Assembly: GCF_900169485.1 (NCBI RefSeq) | Contig: NZ_LT821227.1 | Location: 310,001 to 374,000, forward strand | Length of the DNA stretch: 64,000 nucleotides | Direction: 5' to 3' | From: Phoenicibacter congonensis | GTDB lineage: Bacteria > Actinomycetota > Coriobacteriia > Coriobacteriales > Eggerthellaceae | Part shown: positions 36,516-45,321 of the stretch, piece by piece | Layout: every line of letters begins with the position of its first letter | Numbering within the stretch: position 1 is the stretch's first letter | Notes under the pieces: model-generated | The model's input: the letters and a program-made list of their open reading frames with translations, nothing else | Databases searched by the model: none | What the model was told of the DNA's origin: nothing | Program-made: the position numbers and the translations under genes

Positions 36516-39416
36516 ATGACTACAATGCGTGAATGTGTAGACGTTTTGGCATCAGAAATTGGTGCTCGTCCAGCCGGAACCGATGAGGAACAAAAGGCTG
36601 CATTATATTTGGAAGAAACTTTAAAAAGTGAAACGAACTTTAATGTCGAACTTCAAGAATTCGATGCGGTATCTAACCCCGAGATTTACAGGATGACTTT
36701 GTCTGCAATAATGCTTGTTTCTGGCATTTTTGCATTTGCGCTACCATCTTTTGCGATTATATGGGTTTTGTTGATAGCGATTGCAGGCGTTTTGTTTGTT
36801 TTAAATGAGCTTGATGTTTTTTCTCTTTCTCGCTATTTAAGCAAAGTGCCGAGCCAAAATGTAATTGCAAAAAGGATGCCAGACTCAAACATTCAGTCTT
36901 CTAAGCGGTCTAAAAAAATCATTTTGCTGACAAATTACGATTCCGAAAAATGCAAAAAAGAGCAGACTGGGTCTCTTATTAATTACATTCGATACGTTCA
37001 TTTTTTCGAGCTCGCTGCCGTTGCACTTCTTTTGATTGGTTCTTTGATCACGCTTTTTTCAGCTGACATTTTGTTTGCAAAGATTTGCTTGGGCATCGGG
37101 ATTGTTGGATCAATTCTACCAGTCGTCGCTTTTGTTGTGCACACTACAGCTGAGTATAACGAAGGGGCAAACAATAATGCAGCGTCTGTAGCGGTGATGC
37201 TTGAAGTTGCTAAGAGGATTAGCACTGGAGTTTACGCTCCAGGTGGTGACACTCCTATAATTCGTGGACGACAAGCGGCTGAAGACGCTGGCGTTATGCC
37301 TTCAAATGTTTCTGTTGAGTGGGAGTCTGAGGCACAAAGTGCATCTGCTGGCTCTTATGTTGCGAGTCTTTTCTATGACAAGAGTCGTGCAGAAGGCTAT
37401 TCGTCTTCGGCAGATGAAGATTCTTTTGTTGACCAAAGCAAGTCTGACATAAATTATGAATCAGATAATTTGGAGGATTCTCGCGGGTTCTCGCAGGATG
37501 TTACGCAACAAATTACTGCGAATGGCGGATTAGATGACGCAGAAATAAATGCTGGAATTCAGTCTTTTGGAGGTAAGTCTGACATTATTTTTGATAATTC
37601 TTCATGTGCTGCTCTAGATTCAGAACCTGCTGTGAGCTCTACTCCTGATTGGTTCACAAAAGGCCTTCAGAAAGCTGAAGGTAAAGGAAATTTGAATGCT
37701 GATAAAGTAAAGAAATCGCGATTTGGTGATGCCATCGGCAAAGCTGAAGCGGCACTTAACGAAGCCACTGCTGATGAAGGATTTCCTGATGCGAATCTGG
37801 AATTACAAGCCAGACTTAAGTCTATACAGAGTGATATAGAAACTGCGGGCGCCACGGCGTCGGCGCAGGTTGAAAAAGACGTGAGAGTTGCGAATTCCGT
37901 AATTGATAATGAAATTTCAAATTCACAGAAAAAAGAGAATGCAGTAGAGGTTGATCCTTCCGTTACATTGCGAGAAGTGAAGTCTGACATAAATGGGAAT
38001 GCTTATATTGCACGACAAGACACTGGTAGGGTTAGTGAGCATTCAGATTCGACAAAAGATGCTTCTCTACAAATTAAGTCTGACTTAAAAGTTGAAGAAA
38101 TGAAAAAAGGTGGTGTCTCGGGATTTTTGTCCTCCACTACTTCAGTGCCTGATTTTGAGACATCTCAGAATGAATCGGATGCTTTAATCAAGTCTGGCTT
38201 TGTAGAGAAAAGAGATGTTTATGGAGAAATTCCTGCTTTGAGACCTTTAGAACCGGAGTATGGGGTTGAAGTTGACCCGAGTGAATTCCTGGAAAGTGGC
38301 CAAACTCGCCCGCTTGAAACAGTGGAACCTTCTTTGCCTGAGCCTCAATCAAGAGCACAACGTGACATCAAGCTGCCTTCTTTAACAGGTGCTTTGAAAT
38401 CAAAAGATATAAACGAAAAGCTGGCTGAGCGAGAGGCAGAAAAAAAAGCCAAGAAAGAGGCGGTCAATAGATTGGGAGTAGAGTTGCCATCGCTGACCAC
38501 AACCATCGAACCTGTTTCGGTTTCCGACAATTCTACTGTCTCAAATGTTGGCGCTTTTGCGGTTGGGGAAGCCACTGGAGCATTTGACCCAATTACTGAT
38601 GAAGATTTGATGCAGGCTAATCAGACAGCTGATGACCTCTATATTTATGATGCAGATGATGCATCTTTGCAGGGAGAAGTAACAGAATCGGGCGCGGTGG
38701 CTGGTCCTGGGTATGTTGATATTCCAGACACGCATGCCGAGTCAATCTTTGGCAAATTGTTTCACAAGAAGAAAAACAATGACGTTCGTTCCTTCTCTGA
38801 GACTATTGGAGTTGATGACTCATGGGAGGCAAGAAAAGTCGGAAAAGATCGTGGTGACTGGTCAAGTTTCAACGACGATGACGACTGGAATGGTGGCGCT
38901 GTAATCGTTTCAGGTGATGACAGACTTCATTCTGAATCGGAAGAAAGAGATGCTATTTATCAGTTCTCGACCAATGATATTTCTACGGAGGTGTGGTGCG
39001 TCGCTCTCGGTTCCGAGTGCTCCAGCCATTCAGGTCTGACTTCATTTTTGAATGAGCATAAGGAAGATTTAAAGGGAGCAATTTTTGTAACTTTGGACGC
39101 TATGGGCGCCGGAGATTTGTCATTGGTTGAGTCCGAAGGTTTAATTAAATCGAAGAAATCTCCAGCTCGTATGAAGAGGCAAGCGAGAAATGCCGGAAAA
39201 ATGATTGGCAAGACAGTCGGAACTATTAACATGAACTGGGCAAACACGACCACCTCGATTCTTGCTCAACATAGCTTTAAGTGCATTCATGTTGCTGGGG
39301 CGCTGAACGGAAAGCCAGCTTATCTAGCGGAAATGGCAGATGCTGCTGACGCAGTGGAAGATGAGCAACTTCAGCAGTCGGCGGATTTAGTGATGGAAAT
39401 TGTGAGAAGCATATAA
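36516..39416 (+). CDS. Degenerate M28-type membrane protein with giant low-complexity insertion
   Basis: 966 residues. The N-terminal region (EIGARPAGTDEEQKAALYLEETL) and later blocks follow the M28 aminopeptidase plan: LLTNYDSEK (about residue 137) where active enzymes have His-x-Asp, EGANNNAASVAVMLEVAKRI (about 217) where they have Asp-Asn-Ala-Ser, and ALGSECSSHSG (about 830) followed by VTLDAMGAGD. The first His and the bridging Asp are replaced by Asn, so zinc binding is probably lost. Four membrane segments lie at about 55-85 and 158-210. Residues ~235-820 are a Ser/Asp/Glu/Ala-rich disordered insertion containing several copies of the dispersed repeat (37440, 37575, 37809, 37980, 38076, 38190; read as KSDI, KSDL, ARL, KSG), with near copies at 38922 and 39033. 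A non-catalytic envelope protein is inferred. Confidence 0.7.
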   Translation: MTTMRECVDVLASEIGARPAGTDEEQKAALYLEETLKSETNFNVELQEFDAVSNPEIYRMTLSAIMLVSGIFAFALPSFAIIWVLLIAIAGVLFVLNELDVFSLSRYLSKVPSQNVIAKRMPDSNIQSSKRSKKIILLTNYDSEKCKKEQTGSLINYIRYVHFFELAAVALLLIGSLITLFSADILFAKICLGIGIVGSILPVVAFVVHTTAEYNEGANNNAASVAVMLEVAKRISTGVYAPGGDTPIIRGRQAAEDAGVMPSNVSVEWESEAQSASAGSYVASLFYDKSRAEGYSSSADEDSFVDQSKSDINYESDNLEDSRGFSQDVTQQITANGGLDDAEINAGIQSFGGKSDIIFDNSSCAALDSEPAVSSTPDWFTKGLQKAEGKGNLNADKVKKSRFGDAIGKAEAALNEATADEGFPDANLELQARLKSIQSDIETAGATASAQVEKDVRVANSVIDNEISNSQKKENAVEVDPSVTLREVKSDINGNAYIARQDTGRVSEHSDSTKDASLQIKSDLKVEEMKKGGVSGFLSSTTSVPDFETSQNESDALIKSGFVEKRDVYGEIPALRPLEPEYGVEVDPSEFLESGQTRPLETVEPSLPEPQSRAQRDIKLPSLTGALKSKDINEKLAEREAEKKAKKEAVNRLGVELPSLTTTIEPVSVSDNSTVSNVGAFAVGEATGAFDPITDEDLMQANQTADDLYIYDADDASLQGEVTESGAVAGPGYVDIPDTHAESIFGKLFHKKKNNDVRSFSETIGVDDSWEARKVGKDRGDWSSFNDDDDWNGGAVIVSGDDRLHSESEERDAIYQFSTNDISTEVWCVALGSECSSHSGLTSFLNEHKEDLKGAIFVTLDAMGAGDLSLVESEGLIKSKKSPARMKRQARNAGKMIGKTVGTINMNWANTTTSILAQHSFKCIHVAGALNGKPAYLAEMADAADAVEDEQLQQSADLVMEIVRSI

Positions 39417-39458
39417 ATATTCCTGCATTTATTCTGCTAAGGATTCAACTTAAATTTA

Positions 39459-39595
39459 AAGTCTGACATCCTTTTAGAGCGATTAAATGTGAATTTTGCT
39501 AGTTATGAATTAACTCTGACATGTTTGTAGAAATATAAATTTCTTGATGTTTACATTTTCAAAACAGGTCTGACATGAAATGTAAATTACCTTGG
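39459..39595 (+). repeat. AAGTCTGRC copy and two degenerate copies
   Basis: An exact copy at 39459 and one-mismatch copies AACTCTGACATG (about 39511) and AGGTCTGACATG (about 39567). Degenerate copies near exact ones suggest decay of older units. The remainder of 39637-39803 shows no gene. Confidence 0.75.
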
Positions 39596-39603
39596 GATTT
39601 ATG

Positions 39604-39636
39604 GCTCCTGCTTTTTTTCGCAGGAGCTTATTTTTA
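39604..39636 (+). terminator. Rho-independent terminator
   Basis: GCTCCTGC 39604-39611 pairs perfectly with GCAGGAGC 39620-39627 over an 8-base loop, then TTATTTTTAT. It ends the M28-type gene transcript. Confidence 0.85.
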
Positions 39637-39803
39637 TCTAAAACTTCACTATTCATTCATTGGCAAAGTCACTCCTTTTTCATATGTTCTTGTAGTAGGG
39701 CAACACTTTTCATTAACCTTTTTTTGGACAATTGAATAACTATTTTATTCACTTTTTAAATTTAGACTTTTTGTTAAGGAAAAGTTAATTTGGAGGTGAC
39801 ACT

Positions 39804-40558
39804 GTGAATTCCAGAATCAGAGAGCTCTCATCGCTTTTTTCTTACCATGTAACTTTGCGAGTTCATGGAAGTGGGATGTTATTTCGAGACACCGAAGATT
39901 TTAATAAGTTTCTGCGCTCGCTTCAAAAGGCAGCAAATTCCTACAACATGAAGATAGTCGCATATGTTCTCATGGGGAATCACATTCACCTTATATTGCA
40001 GGGAAATTTAAAGCTTATGAGCAGAGTTTTTCAGTCGATGGGCGCGTCTTTTGCCAAATGGTACAACAAGAAATATGGTAAAAAAGGTGCAGTTTATGAC
40101 CAGCGGTTTCTTCAGTTCCGATCAATAGTAAAGAGCAGTTTATTGAGACTTTGACATATGTGTACAACAATCCCGTCTCCGCAAACATAGTAAAGGATGC
40201 CGCTGATTACGAGTGGTCGAGCTTTAGATCTATTGCAAATGATGAAGCCTCGATCACCGACGTTGATGCTGTGAGCGAGGTTTGCGACCTTGAATTTCTT
40301 TGTCGTCTCACCCGGAAAAAAGCAGCTCGTGATTGGGAGTGGACAGATCCAGCCTACGAAGGAAGGCCCAAGGACGCTGAGGTAAAGGATTTTATTGTAA
40401 GAGAGGTAGGGAAGCATCAAAAGGGTTTCTTGAAATCGAAGGGAAACGACTTTTTGCGTTTGATTTTTGAGAAGTTACTTGACCTTGGAGCAACACTTTC
40501 ACAAATGGAGCGTGCGACTGGTATCTCCCGTTATCGAATACAGAAAATCTTGTCTTGA
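39804..40558 (+). pseudogene. REP-associated tyrosine (Y1/HUH) transposase, frameshifted
   Basis: Two overlapping frames make one transposase. Part 1 (39804-40154) has YHVTLRVHGSGMLFRDTEDF and the HUH motif GNHIHLILQG, then YDQRF. Part 2 reads VPINSKEQFIETLTYVYNNPVSANIV (the helix that carries the catalytic Tyr), then WSSFRS, and ends with a helix-turn-helix LSQMERATGISRYRIQKILS. Its frame is open before its TTG at 40151. The join is a one-base loss, or a -1 shift, around 40105-40120. There is no standard slippery heptamer there, so I treat it as a broken gene. GTG 39804 has GGAGGTGA upstream, so expression of the first half remains possible. No IS ends or flanking duplications are visible, which suits a RAYT rather than a mobile IS200. 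Confidence 0.75.
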
Positions 40559-40599
40559 CTACGATAAAGATTATTGGTCCTGCCGTTTCTTTTAAGTGC

Positions 40600-40645
40600 T
40601 AAAATAAAAAACTGCTAAAAAGAGCCCCGTATTCTGTTTTTAGCA
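40600..40645 (+). promoter_or_regulatory. rplM promoter and leader hairpin
   Basis: TAAAAT at 40600-40605 is a possible -10. TGCTAAAAA 40613-40621 pairs perfectly with TTTTTAGCA 40637-40645 at the start of the predicted leader, 21 bases before the rplM ATG. The stem may mediate L13 autoregulation, or act as a weak terminator. L13 leaders are known in other phyla, but I do not recognise this one. Confidence 0.5.
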
Positions 40646-40665
40646 AGCATAAAGAAAGGTAAGCA

Positions 40666-41100
40666 ATGAAAACTTATAGTGCAAAGCCTGGTGAGGTTGA
40701 GCGTAAGTGGGTGTTGGTCGACGCTGAAGGACAGACTCTTGGTCGTCTTGCGGTTACTGTTGCAAACATTCTCAGAGGCAAAAACAAGCCAGAATACACT
40801 CCACATGTTGACACAGGCGATTTTGTCATTGTCGTTAATGCTGAGAAGGTCCAGGTCTCAGGCAAAAAGGCAGAAGACAAAGTTTATGGCCATCACACAG
40901 GGCATCCTGGTGGTTTGAAGCAAGAGACTTTCAAGGTCGCTATTGAGAAACATCCAGAGAGAGTAATTGAGAGCGCCGTGAAAGGTATGATGCCAAAGAC
41001 TACTCTTGGCAGAAAGCAGGGTATGAAGCTGAAAGTCTATGCTGGCCCTGAGCATCCACATGCTGCACAAAATCCAACTAAGATTGAACTGGAAGGATAG
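40666..41100 (+). CDS. rplM: Ribosomal protein uL13
   Basis: 144 residues with [58 protein letters not shown] and [13 protein letters not shown], the conserved L13 core. An early-assembly 50S protein. ATG 40666 follows AGAAAGGT. rpsI begins after 4 bases, the usual pairing. Confidence 0.97.
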   Translation: MKTYSAKPGEVERKWVLVDAEGQTLGRLAVTVANILRGKNKPEYTPHVDTGDFVIVVNAEKVQVSGKKAEDKVYGHHTGHPGGLKQETFKVAIEKHPERVIESAVKGMMPKTTLGRKQGMKLKVYAGPEHPHAAQNPTKIELEG

Positions 41101-41104
41101 TTAG

Positions 41105-41506
41105 ATGGCAAAGAATATCACAGAGGCCAAGTACTACGGCACAGGCAGAAGAAAAAACGCTATCGCTCGTGTTACTTTGGTGCCAGGCACTGGTAAAGTA
41201 ACTTGCAATGGCCGCGATGGAGCGCAGTATTTTGCAGAGCAATCTCTGCTTGATTTTGCTGTAGCACCTTTTGCAACTACAGGCACTGAAGGACACTTTG
41301 ACGTAATTGCCAGATTGAATGGTGGCGGAGTTAGCGGACAAAGTGGCGCGTTAAGACTCGGAATTGCAAGAGCACTTCTCGAGGCTGGTGACTACAGAGC
41401 TGATCTTAAGAAAGCAGGATTCCTTACAAGAGATCCCCGCGTGGTTGAGAGAAAGAAATACGGTCTGAAGAAAGCTCGCAAGCGTCCACAGTTCTCAAAA
41501 CGTTAG
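41105..41506 (+). CDS. rpsI: Ribosomal protein uS9
   Basis: 133 residues. [22 protein letters not shown] at the start, [21 protein letters not shown], and the tRNA-contacting basic tail [14 protein letters not shown]. The tail ends in Lys-Arg as in the family. Cotranscribed with rplM; followed by a strong terminator. Confidence 0.97.
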   Translation: MAKNITEAKYYGTGRRKNAIARVTLVPGTGKVTCNGRDGAQYFAEQSLLDFAVAPFATTGTEGHFDVIARLNGGGVSGQSGALRLGIARALLEAGDYRADLKKAGFLTRDPRVVERKKYGLKKARKRPQFSKR

Positions 41507-41527
41507 ACAGCAAGTTTTCAAATTACA

Positions 41528-41559
41528 AAGCCTCGGTTCGCCGGGGCTTTTCTTTTTTT
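41528..41559 (+). terminator. Rho-independent terminator after rpsI
   Basis: AAGCCTCGG 41528-41536, a TTCG tetraloop, and CCGGGGCTT 41541-41549 make a 9-bp stem (one T-G wobble), followed by a long T tract to 41559. Confidence 0.92.
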
Positions 41560-41594
41560 GTTAAAGAAGCATTGACACTGAATCCGCCCCGTTG

Positions 41595-41745
41595 AAGTCT
41601 GGCTTAAAATTGAAAATTCCAAAAGAGGTCTGACCTACATTTGTCAGTTTTAAGACAATGTCAGTCTTGTTTTTGAATGGCTTCTGGATTTAACATGTTC
41701 ATAATATCTAAATGCTAAAATGTTTAAATTAATGACAGACTTGAA
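41595..41745. repeat. AAGTCTGRC copy plus degenerate copies upstream of glnN
   Basis: An exact AAGTCTGGC at 41595, a one-mismatch AGGTCTGAC about 41622 and GACAGACTT about 41734. The 301-base gap 41507-41807 also contains the rpsI terminator and the unresolved promoter of the glutamine synthetase gene; AAGGAGG lies before its ATG. Confidence 0.7.
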
Positions 41746-41807
41746 CGTTAAGTCGTCATTTCTTTTATCGAAACTGGCCACTAAATGGCCTATCGCAAGG
41801 AGGATTC

Positions 41808-43898
41808 ATGAGCAGAGTTGAAGAAATGTATGGAACCTTGGTTTTTAACAGGAAGACCATGCAGGAATATCTTCCTCGTTCGATTTACAAAGAGCTGATG
41901 ACCACCATAGACGATGGCGAGCCACTTAATGAAAACCTAGCTAATGTTGTTGCACACTCAATGAAGGAATGGGCGATTGAAAAGGGAGCCACGCACTATA
42001 CGCATTGGTTCCAACCTTTGTCTGGCATAACCAGTGAAAAACATGATAGCTTTATTGATCCCGTAGATGACAGCCAAGTCATTATGCGTTTTTCTGGAAA
42101 AGCACTTATACAGGGTGAGCCGGACGCTTCCTCATTCCCCAGCGGAGGTTTACGTGCGACTTTTGAAGCACGTGGTTACACAGCTTGGGACCCGACTTCC
42201 TATGCTTTTATAAAGGATGAAGTTCTCTGTATCCCGACAGCTTTCTGTTCATATAATGGAGAGGCACTTGACAAAAAAACACCGCTCCTTAGAAGCAACA
42301 AGGCTATTAAAGAGCAGGTACAACGAGTGCTTGCACTTTTTGGTGAAGAAGCCAGACATGTTGTGCCGACTCTCGGTGCTGAACAAGAGTATTTCCTCAT
42401 ATCCGAAGAAGATTACAAAAAAAGGCTCGACCTTATTCTTTGTGGTCGAACTTTGTTTGGCTACTCACCATGCAAGGGGCAGGAATTAGAAGAGCACTAT
42501 TTTGGAGCAATTCGCCCTACGGTGAACGAATTCATGAAGGAGCTCGATGATGAGCTGTGGAAATTGGGTGTTCCCGCTATGACTAAGCATAATGAGGTTG
42601 CGCCATGTCAGCACGAGTTGGCTCCGATGTTTACTAATGTAAATCGTGCGATTGACCAGAATTTGCTTACGATGGAAAAAATGCGTTTGATTGCAAGCCA
42701 TCATGGTTTAGTCTGTCTTGAATCTGAAAAGCCGTTTGATCATATCAACGGTTCGGGCAAACACAATAACTGGTCGATTTCCGTTGATGGGAAAAATCTG
42801 CTTGAACCAGGCGATGACCCAATCCAGAACATGCGCTTTATAGTAATGCTAACGTGCATTATTCGGGCTGTAGATGAGTATCAGGATTTGTTGAGAATGA
42901 CAACTGCAACGGCAGGCAATGATCATCGACTCGGTGGAGATGAAGCACCTCCTTCGATTATTTCGATGTTTTTGGGAGATGAGCTTGACCGTGTTGTTAC
43001 AGCTATCATGGAGGGGTCAGATTATCACAGCAATGGAAACGCAAAGATGGACCTAGGCGTTGATGTTCTTCCTAATTTTGATCAAGACAACACCGATAGG
43101 AACAGAACAAGCCCATTCGCGTTTACGGGAAACAAGTTTGAATTCAGAATGCCTGGGTCGGCGCAGAATTTGAGCGATGTTAATATGGTCCTAAACACCG
43201 CAATGGCAGATTCTCTATGCAAATTTGCTGATGATTTGGAAGGCAAGTCTGGCGAGGAATTCAATAAGGCGTGTCAAGAGTGGATTAGGGAAACATTAAA
43301 GGCACATTGCAGAATTATATTTAACGGTGACGGCTATTCGAAGGAATGGGAAGAAGAGGCGAAACGACGCGGACTTTCTAACTTGAAGGACACTGCGAAG
43401 GCGCTCCCTGCATTGGTTACAGAAAAGTCTTATGCCCTTTTTTCAAAATTTAGTGTTTTGAATAAGGATGAAGTTGACTGCAGATACAACGTTAAACTTG
43501 AGAAATATAACAAGACCATGAACATTGAATGCAGAACGATGAAACGCATGGTAAGACGTGATTATTTACCAGCGATTGAAAACTACGCAGCAGAGCTTGC
43601 TGAGACTATTTGTTCTGTTGAAAAGGTTGTGGGTGAAGGTAAGGCTAAAGGTCAGCGTAGACGTTTTGAGCAAATCTGCGAAGGGGCAGCAAATATTCAT
43701 AAGCTCTGTGATCTTCTTCATCAAAAGCATCATCAGGCGCGAGATATCGAGGATGGCCAAAAGAAAGCAGACATGTATGCGGAAGAAGTCATTCCAATTA
43801 TGCAGGAATTGAGACATTGGGTGGACAGTATGGAGATTATTACTGAGCGTAAACACTGGCCATGCCCAACGTATAACGAGATTTTGTTCTACGCCTAA
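41808..43898 (+). CDS. glnN: Glutamine synthetase type III
   Basis: Makes glutamine from glutamate and ammonia with ATP. At 696 residues it is the large GSIII class, not GSI (~450). Seen: THYTHWFQPLSGITSEKHDSF, SSFPSGGLRATFEARGYTAWDPTS, PTLGAEQEYFLIS (metal-binding Glu), MTKHNEVAPCQHELAPMFT, and DHINGSGKHNNWSIS (catalytic-site loop). GSIII is common in anaerobes and some gut bacteria. One exact dispersed motif AAGTCTGGC lies at 43255 and reads KSG. ATG 41808 follows AAGGAGGATTC, an excellent ribosome binding site. Monocistronic. Confidence 0.94.
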   Translation: MSRVEEMYGTLVFNRKTMQEYLPRSIYKELMTTIDDGEPLNENLANVVAHSMKEWAIEKGATHYTHWFQPLSGITSEKHDSFIDPVDDSQVIMRFSGKALIQGEPDASSFPSGGLRATFEARGYTAWDPTSYAFIKDEVLCIPTAFCSYNGEALDKKTPLLRSNKAIKEQVQRVLALFGEEARHVVPTLGAEQEYFLISEEDYKKRLDLILCGRTLFGYSPCKGQELEEHYFGAIRPTVNEFMKELDDELWKLGVPAMTKHNEVAPCQHELAPMFTNVNRAIDQNLLTMEKMRLIASHHGLVCLESEKPFDHINGSGKHNNWSISVDGKNLLEPGDDPIQNMRFIVMLTCIIRAVDEYQDLLRMTTATAGNDHRLGGDEAPPSIISMFLGDELDRVVTAIMEGSDYHSNGNAKMDLGVDVLPNFDQDNTDRNRTSPFAFTGNKFEFRMPGSAQNLSDVNMVLNTAMADSLCKFADDLEGKSGEEFNKACQEWIRETLKAHCRIIFNGDGYSKEWEEEAKRRGLSNLKDTAKALPALVTEKSYALFSKFSVLNKDEVDCRYNVKLEKYNKTMNIECRTMKRMVRRDYLPAIENYAAELAETICSVEKVVGEGKAKGQRRRFEQICEGAANIHKLCDLLHQKHHQARDIEDGQKKADMYAEEVIPIMQELRHWVDSMEIITERKHWPCPTYNEILFYA

Positions 43899-43913
43899 AC
43901 GCTCGCAAAACAA

Positions 43914-43987
43914 GCCAGACTTCATTGTTGGCTCATTTTTATTAGTGAGAAAATAAAGGAAGAATATTTGCAACTTAAGCCAGACTT
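43914..43987 (-). repeat. Two AAGTCTGGC repeat copies
   Basis: Minus-strand exact copies at 43914-43922 and 43979-43987 lie in the 159 bases between glnN and ilvE. No other structure is clear. Confidence 0.85.
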
Positions 43988-44057
43988 GCATGTTTGATGT
44001 TTAGATAATTAGGTTTTCAGCTTCTGTTGCAATAACAATATAGAGAAAGGACGACAA

Positions 44058-44987
44058 ATGCCATCAGTACCCGAGCAAGAATTTATTTGGAAAAACGGAG
44101 TGTTGGTCCCATGGGCCGAGGCGACTACTCACGTTTTGTCGCACTCCCTCCATTATGGAAGTGGTGTTTTTGAGGGATTAAGGATGTACAAAGATCCTGA
44201 CAGCGACCGCTCGATGGTTTTTCGTCTTTATGATCACATGGTTCGCCTGCACAACAGTGCAAAAATTGCGAAAATGGACCTACACTACTCAGTTGATGAG
44301 CTAGTTGAGGCAACACTTTTGACATGTCGTGAGAATGGGCTGAAAAGCGCATACATTCGTCCTCTCGTTTATCGCGGATATGGGACTATGGGCGTTGACC
44401 CAACTGGTTCTCCGACCGATGTTATTATTGCTGCCTGGCCTTGGGAAGCCTACCTTGGTGATGATGCTCTGGCAAAAGGAATCAAGGTGGGCACATCGTC
44501 TTGGCGCCAGCGCTCGGTAAACGCTATTCCACCTGCAGTTAAGGCAACAGCTTCCTACTTTAATAGCTTGTTGGCTAAGCTTGAGGCGAAGGAGCATGGC
44601 TATGAAGAAGCTGTCATGCTGAACGAGGCTGGTAAAGTGTGTGAAGGGACCGGCGAGAATCTGTTTATTGTTAAGAATGGAGTACTGAAGACGCCGCCAA
44701 TTTCTGATGGATTGCTGGAGGGCATCACACGCGATAGCATCATTCAGGTTGCTAATGATATTGATGTTCCATTTGAGTTTTGCTCTTTGGTGCGCAGTGA
44801 TTTGTACACGGCTGACGAGGTATTTTTGTCTGGAAGCGCTGCCGAACTCACTCCAGTTGCAGAGATTGACGGTATCAAGATTGGAAACGGCGCTCGCGGT
44901 GAGATTACAGAAAAGCTGCAGAAACAGTTCTTCGAGATTCTTTGGGGTCACGTTAAAGCTCATGCTGACTGGAATTTTGACATTTAA
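44058..44987 (+). CDS. ilvE: Branched-chain amino-acid aminotransferase
   Basis: A fold-type IV PLP aminotransferase, 309 residues, for the last step of valine, leucine and isoleucine synthesis or the first step of their breakdown. Seen: FIWKNGVLVPWAEATTHVLSHSLHYGSGVFEGLRMY, the PLP lysine in NAIPPAVKATASYFNSLLAK, and EAVMLNEAGKVCEGTGENLFIV with ITRDSII. ATG 44058 follows GAAAGGAC. It may be cotranscribed with the TrpR-like gene 54 bases downstream, with a repeat copy in between. Confidence 0.94.
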   Translation: MPSVPEQEFIWKNGVLVPWAEATTHVLSHSLHYGSGVFEGLRMYKDPDSDRSMVFRLYDHMVRLHNSAKIAKMDLHYSVDELVEATLLTCRENGLKSAYIRPLVYRGYGTMGVDPTGSPTDVIIAAWPWEAYLGDDALAKGIKVGTSSWRQRSVNAIPPAVKATASYFNSLLAKLEAKEHGYEEAVMLNEAGKVCEGTGENLFIVKNGVLKTPPISDGLLEGITRDSIIQVANDIDVPFEFCSLVRSDLYTADEVFLSGSAAELTPVAEIDGIKIGNGARGEITEKLQKQFFEILWGHVKAHADWNFDI

Positions 44988-45014
44988 ACGCGCATTTAGC
45001 AATCCTCTAAAAGG

Positions 45015-45026
45015 AAGTCTGACATC
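45015..45026 (+). repeat. AAGTCTGACATC repeat in the ilvE-yerC gap
   Basis: An exact copy at 45015 occupies most of the short gap. Its flanking AAGGA is the only ribosome-binding-like sequence upstream of the next gene, although it is further away than usual. Confidence 0.8.
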
Positions 45027-45041
45027 TTTTTGAAAAGCGGT

Positions 45042-45320
45042 ATGACAGAAGATCAACAAGTAAAAACCCTCATTTCTCTGCTTGCAAAAGCGGATGATGA
45101 GGGTTTTATTGGTGCCCTTTTAGAGGATCTGTTTACCTATAAAGAAATTAGAGACATCGCATCTCGATTAAATGTTGCCATTTTGCTTGACAAGGGTCTT
45201 TCCTACAACGAGATTGAGAAGCTCACTGGCGCTTCAGCCACAACGATTGCTCGTGTCTCAAAGTGCCTTAATCATGGGGCAGGCGGTTACACCGAAGCGA
45301 TTGCGCGCTTAAAAACCTAG
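45042..45320 (+). CDS. YerC/TrpR-family DNA-binding protein
   Basis: 92 residues of the TrpR-like YerC/YecD family: an all-helical dimer with a helix-turn-helix, DIASRLNVAILLDKGLSYNEIEKLTGASATTIARVSKCLN. Unlike TrpR proper, the family has no established tryptophan function and its regulated genes are mostly unknown. I use ATG 45042. An in-frame TTG at 45030 would add four residues. Convergent with comF, whose stop lies only two bases beyond its end. Confidence 0.85.
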   Translation: MTEDQQVKTLISLLAKADDEGFIGALLEDLFTYKEIRDIASRLNVAILLDKGLSYNEIEKLTGASATTIARVSKCLNHGAGGYTEAIARLKT

Positions 45321-45321
45321 G

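Noticed and set aside
36516-39416. Active M28 aminopeptidase
   Set aside because: The metal ligands expected at about residues 137 and 219 are Asn.
40078-40090. Programmed -1 frameshift at the A6 run
   Set aside because: After a slip there, the -1 frame does not continue the protein family sequence; the homology switches frame further downstream, around 40105-40120.
39417-40558. Complete IS200-type element
   Set aside because: No tnpB partner, no clear subterminal hairpins delimiting it, and a C-terminal helix-turn-helix typical of REP-associated transposases.
44301-45059. 252-residue minus-strand frame opposite ilvE
   Set aside because: It is an antisense shadow of ilvE with no ribosome binding site or recognisable domain.
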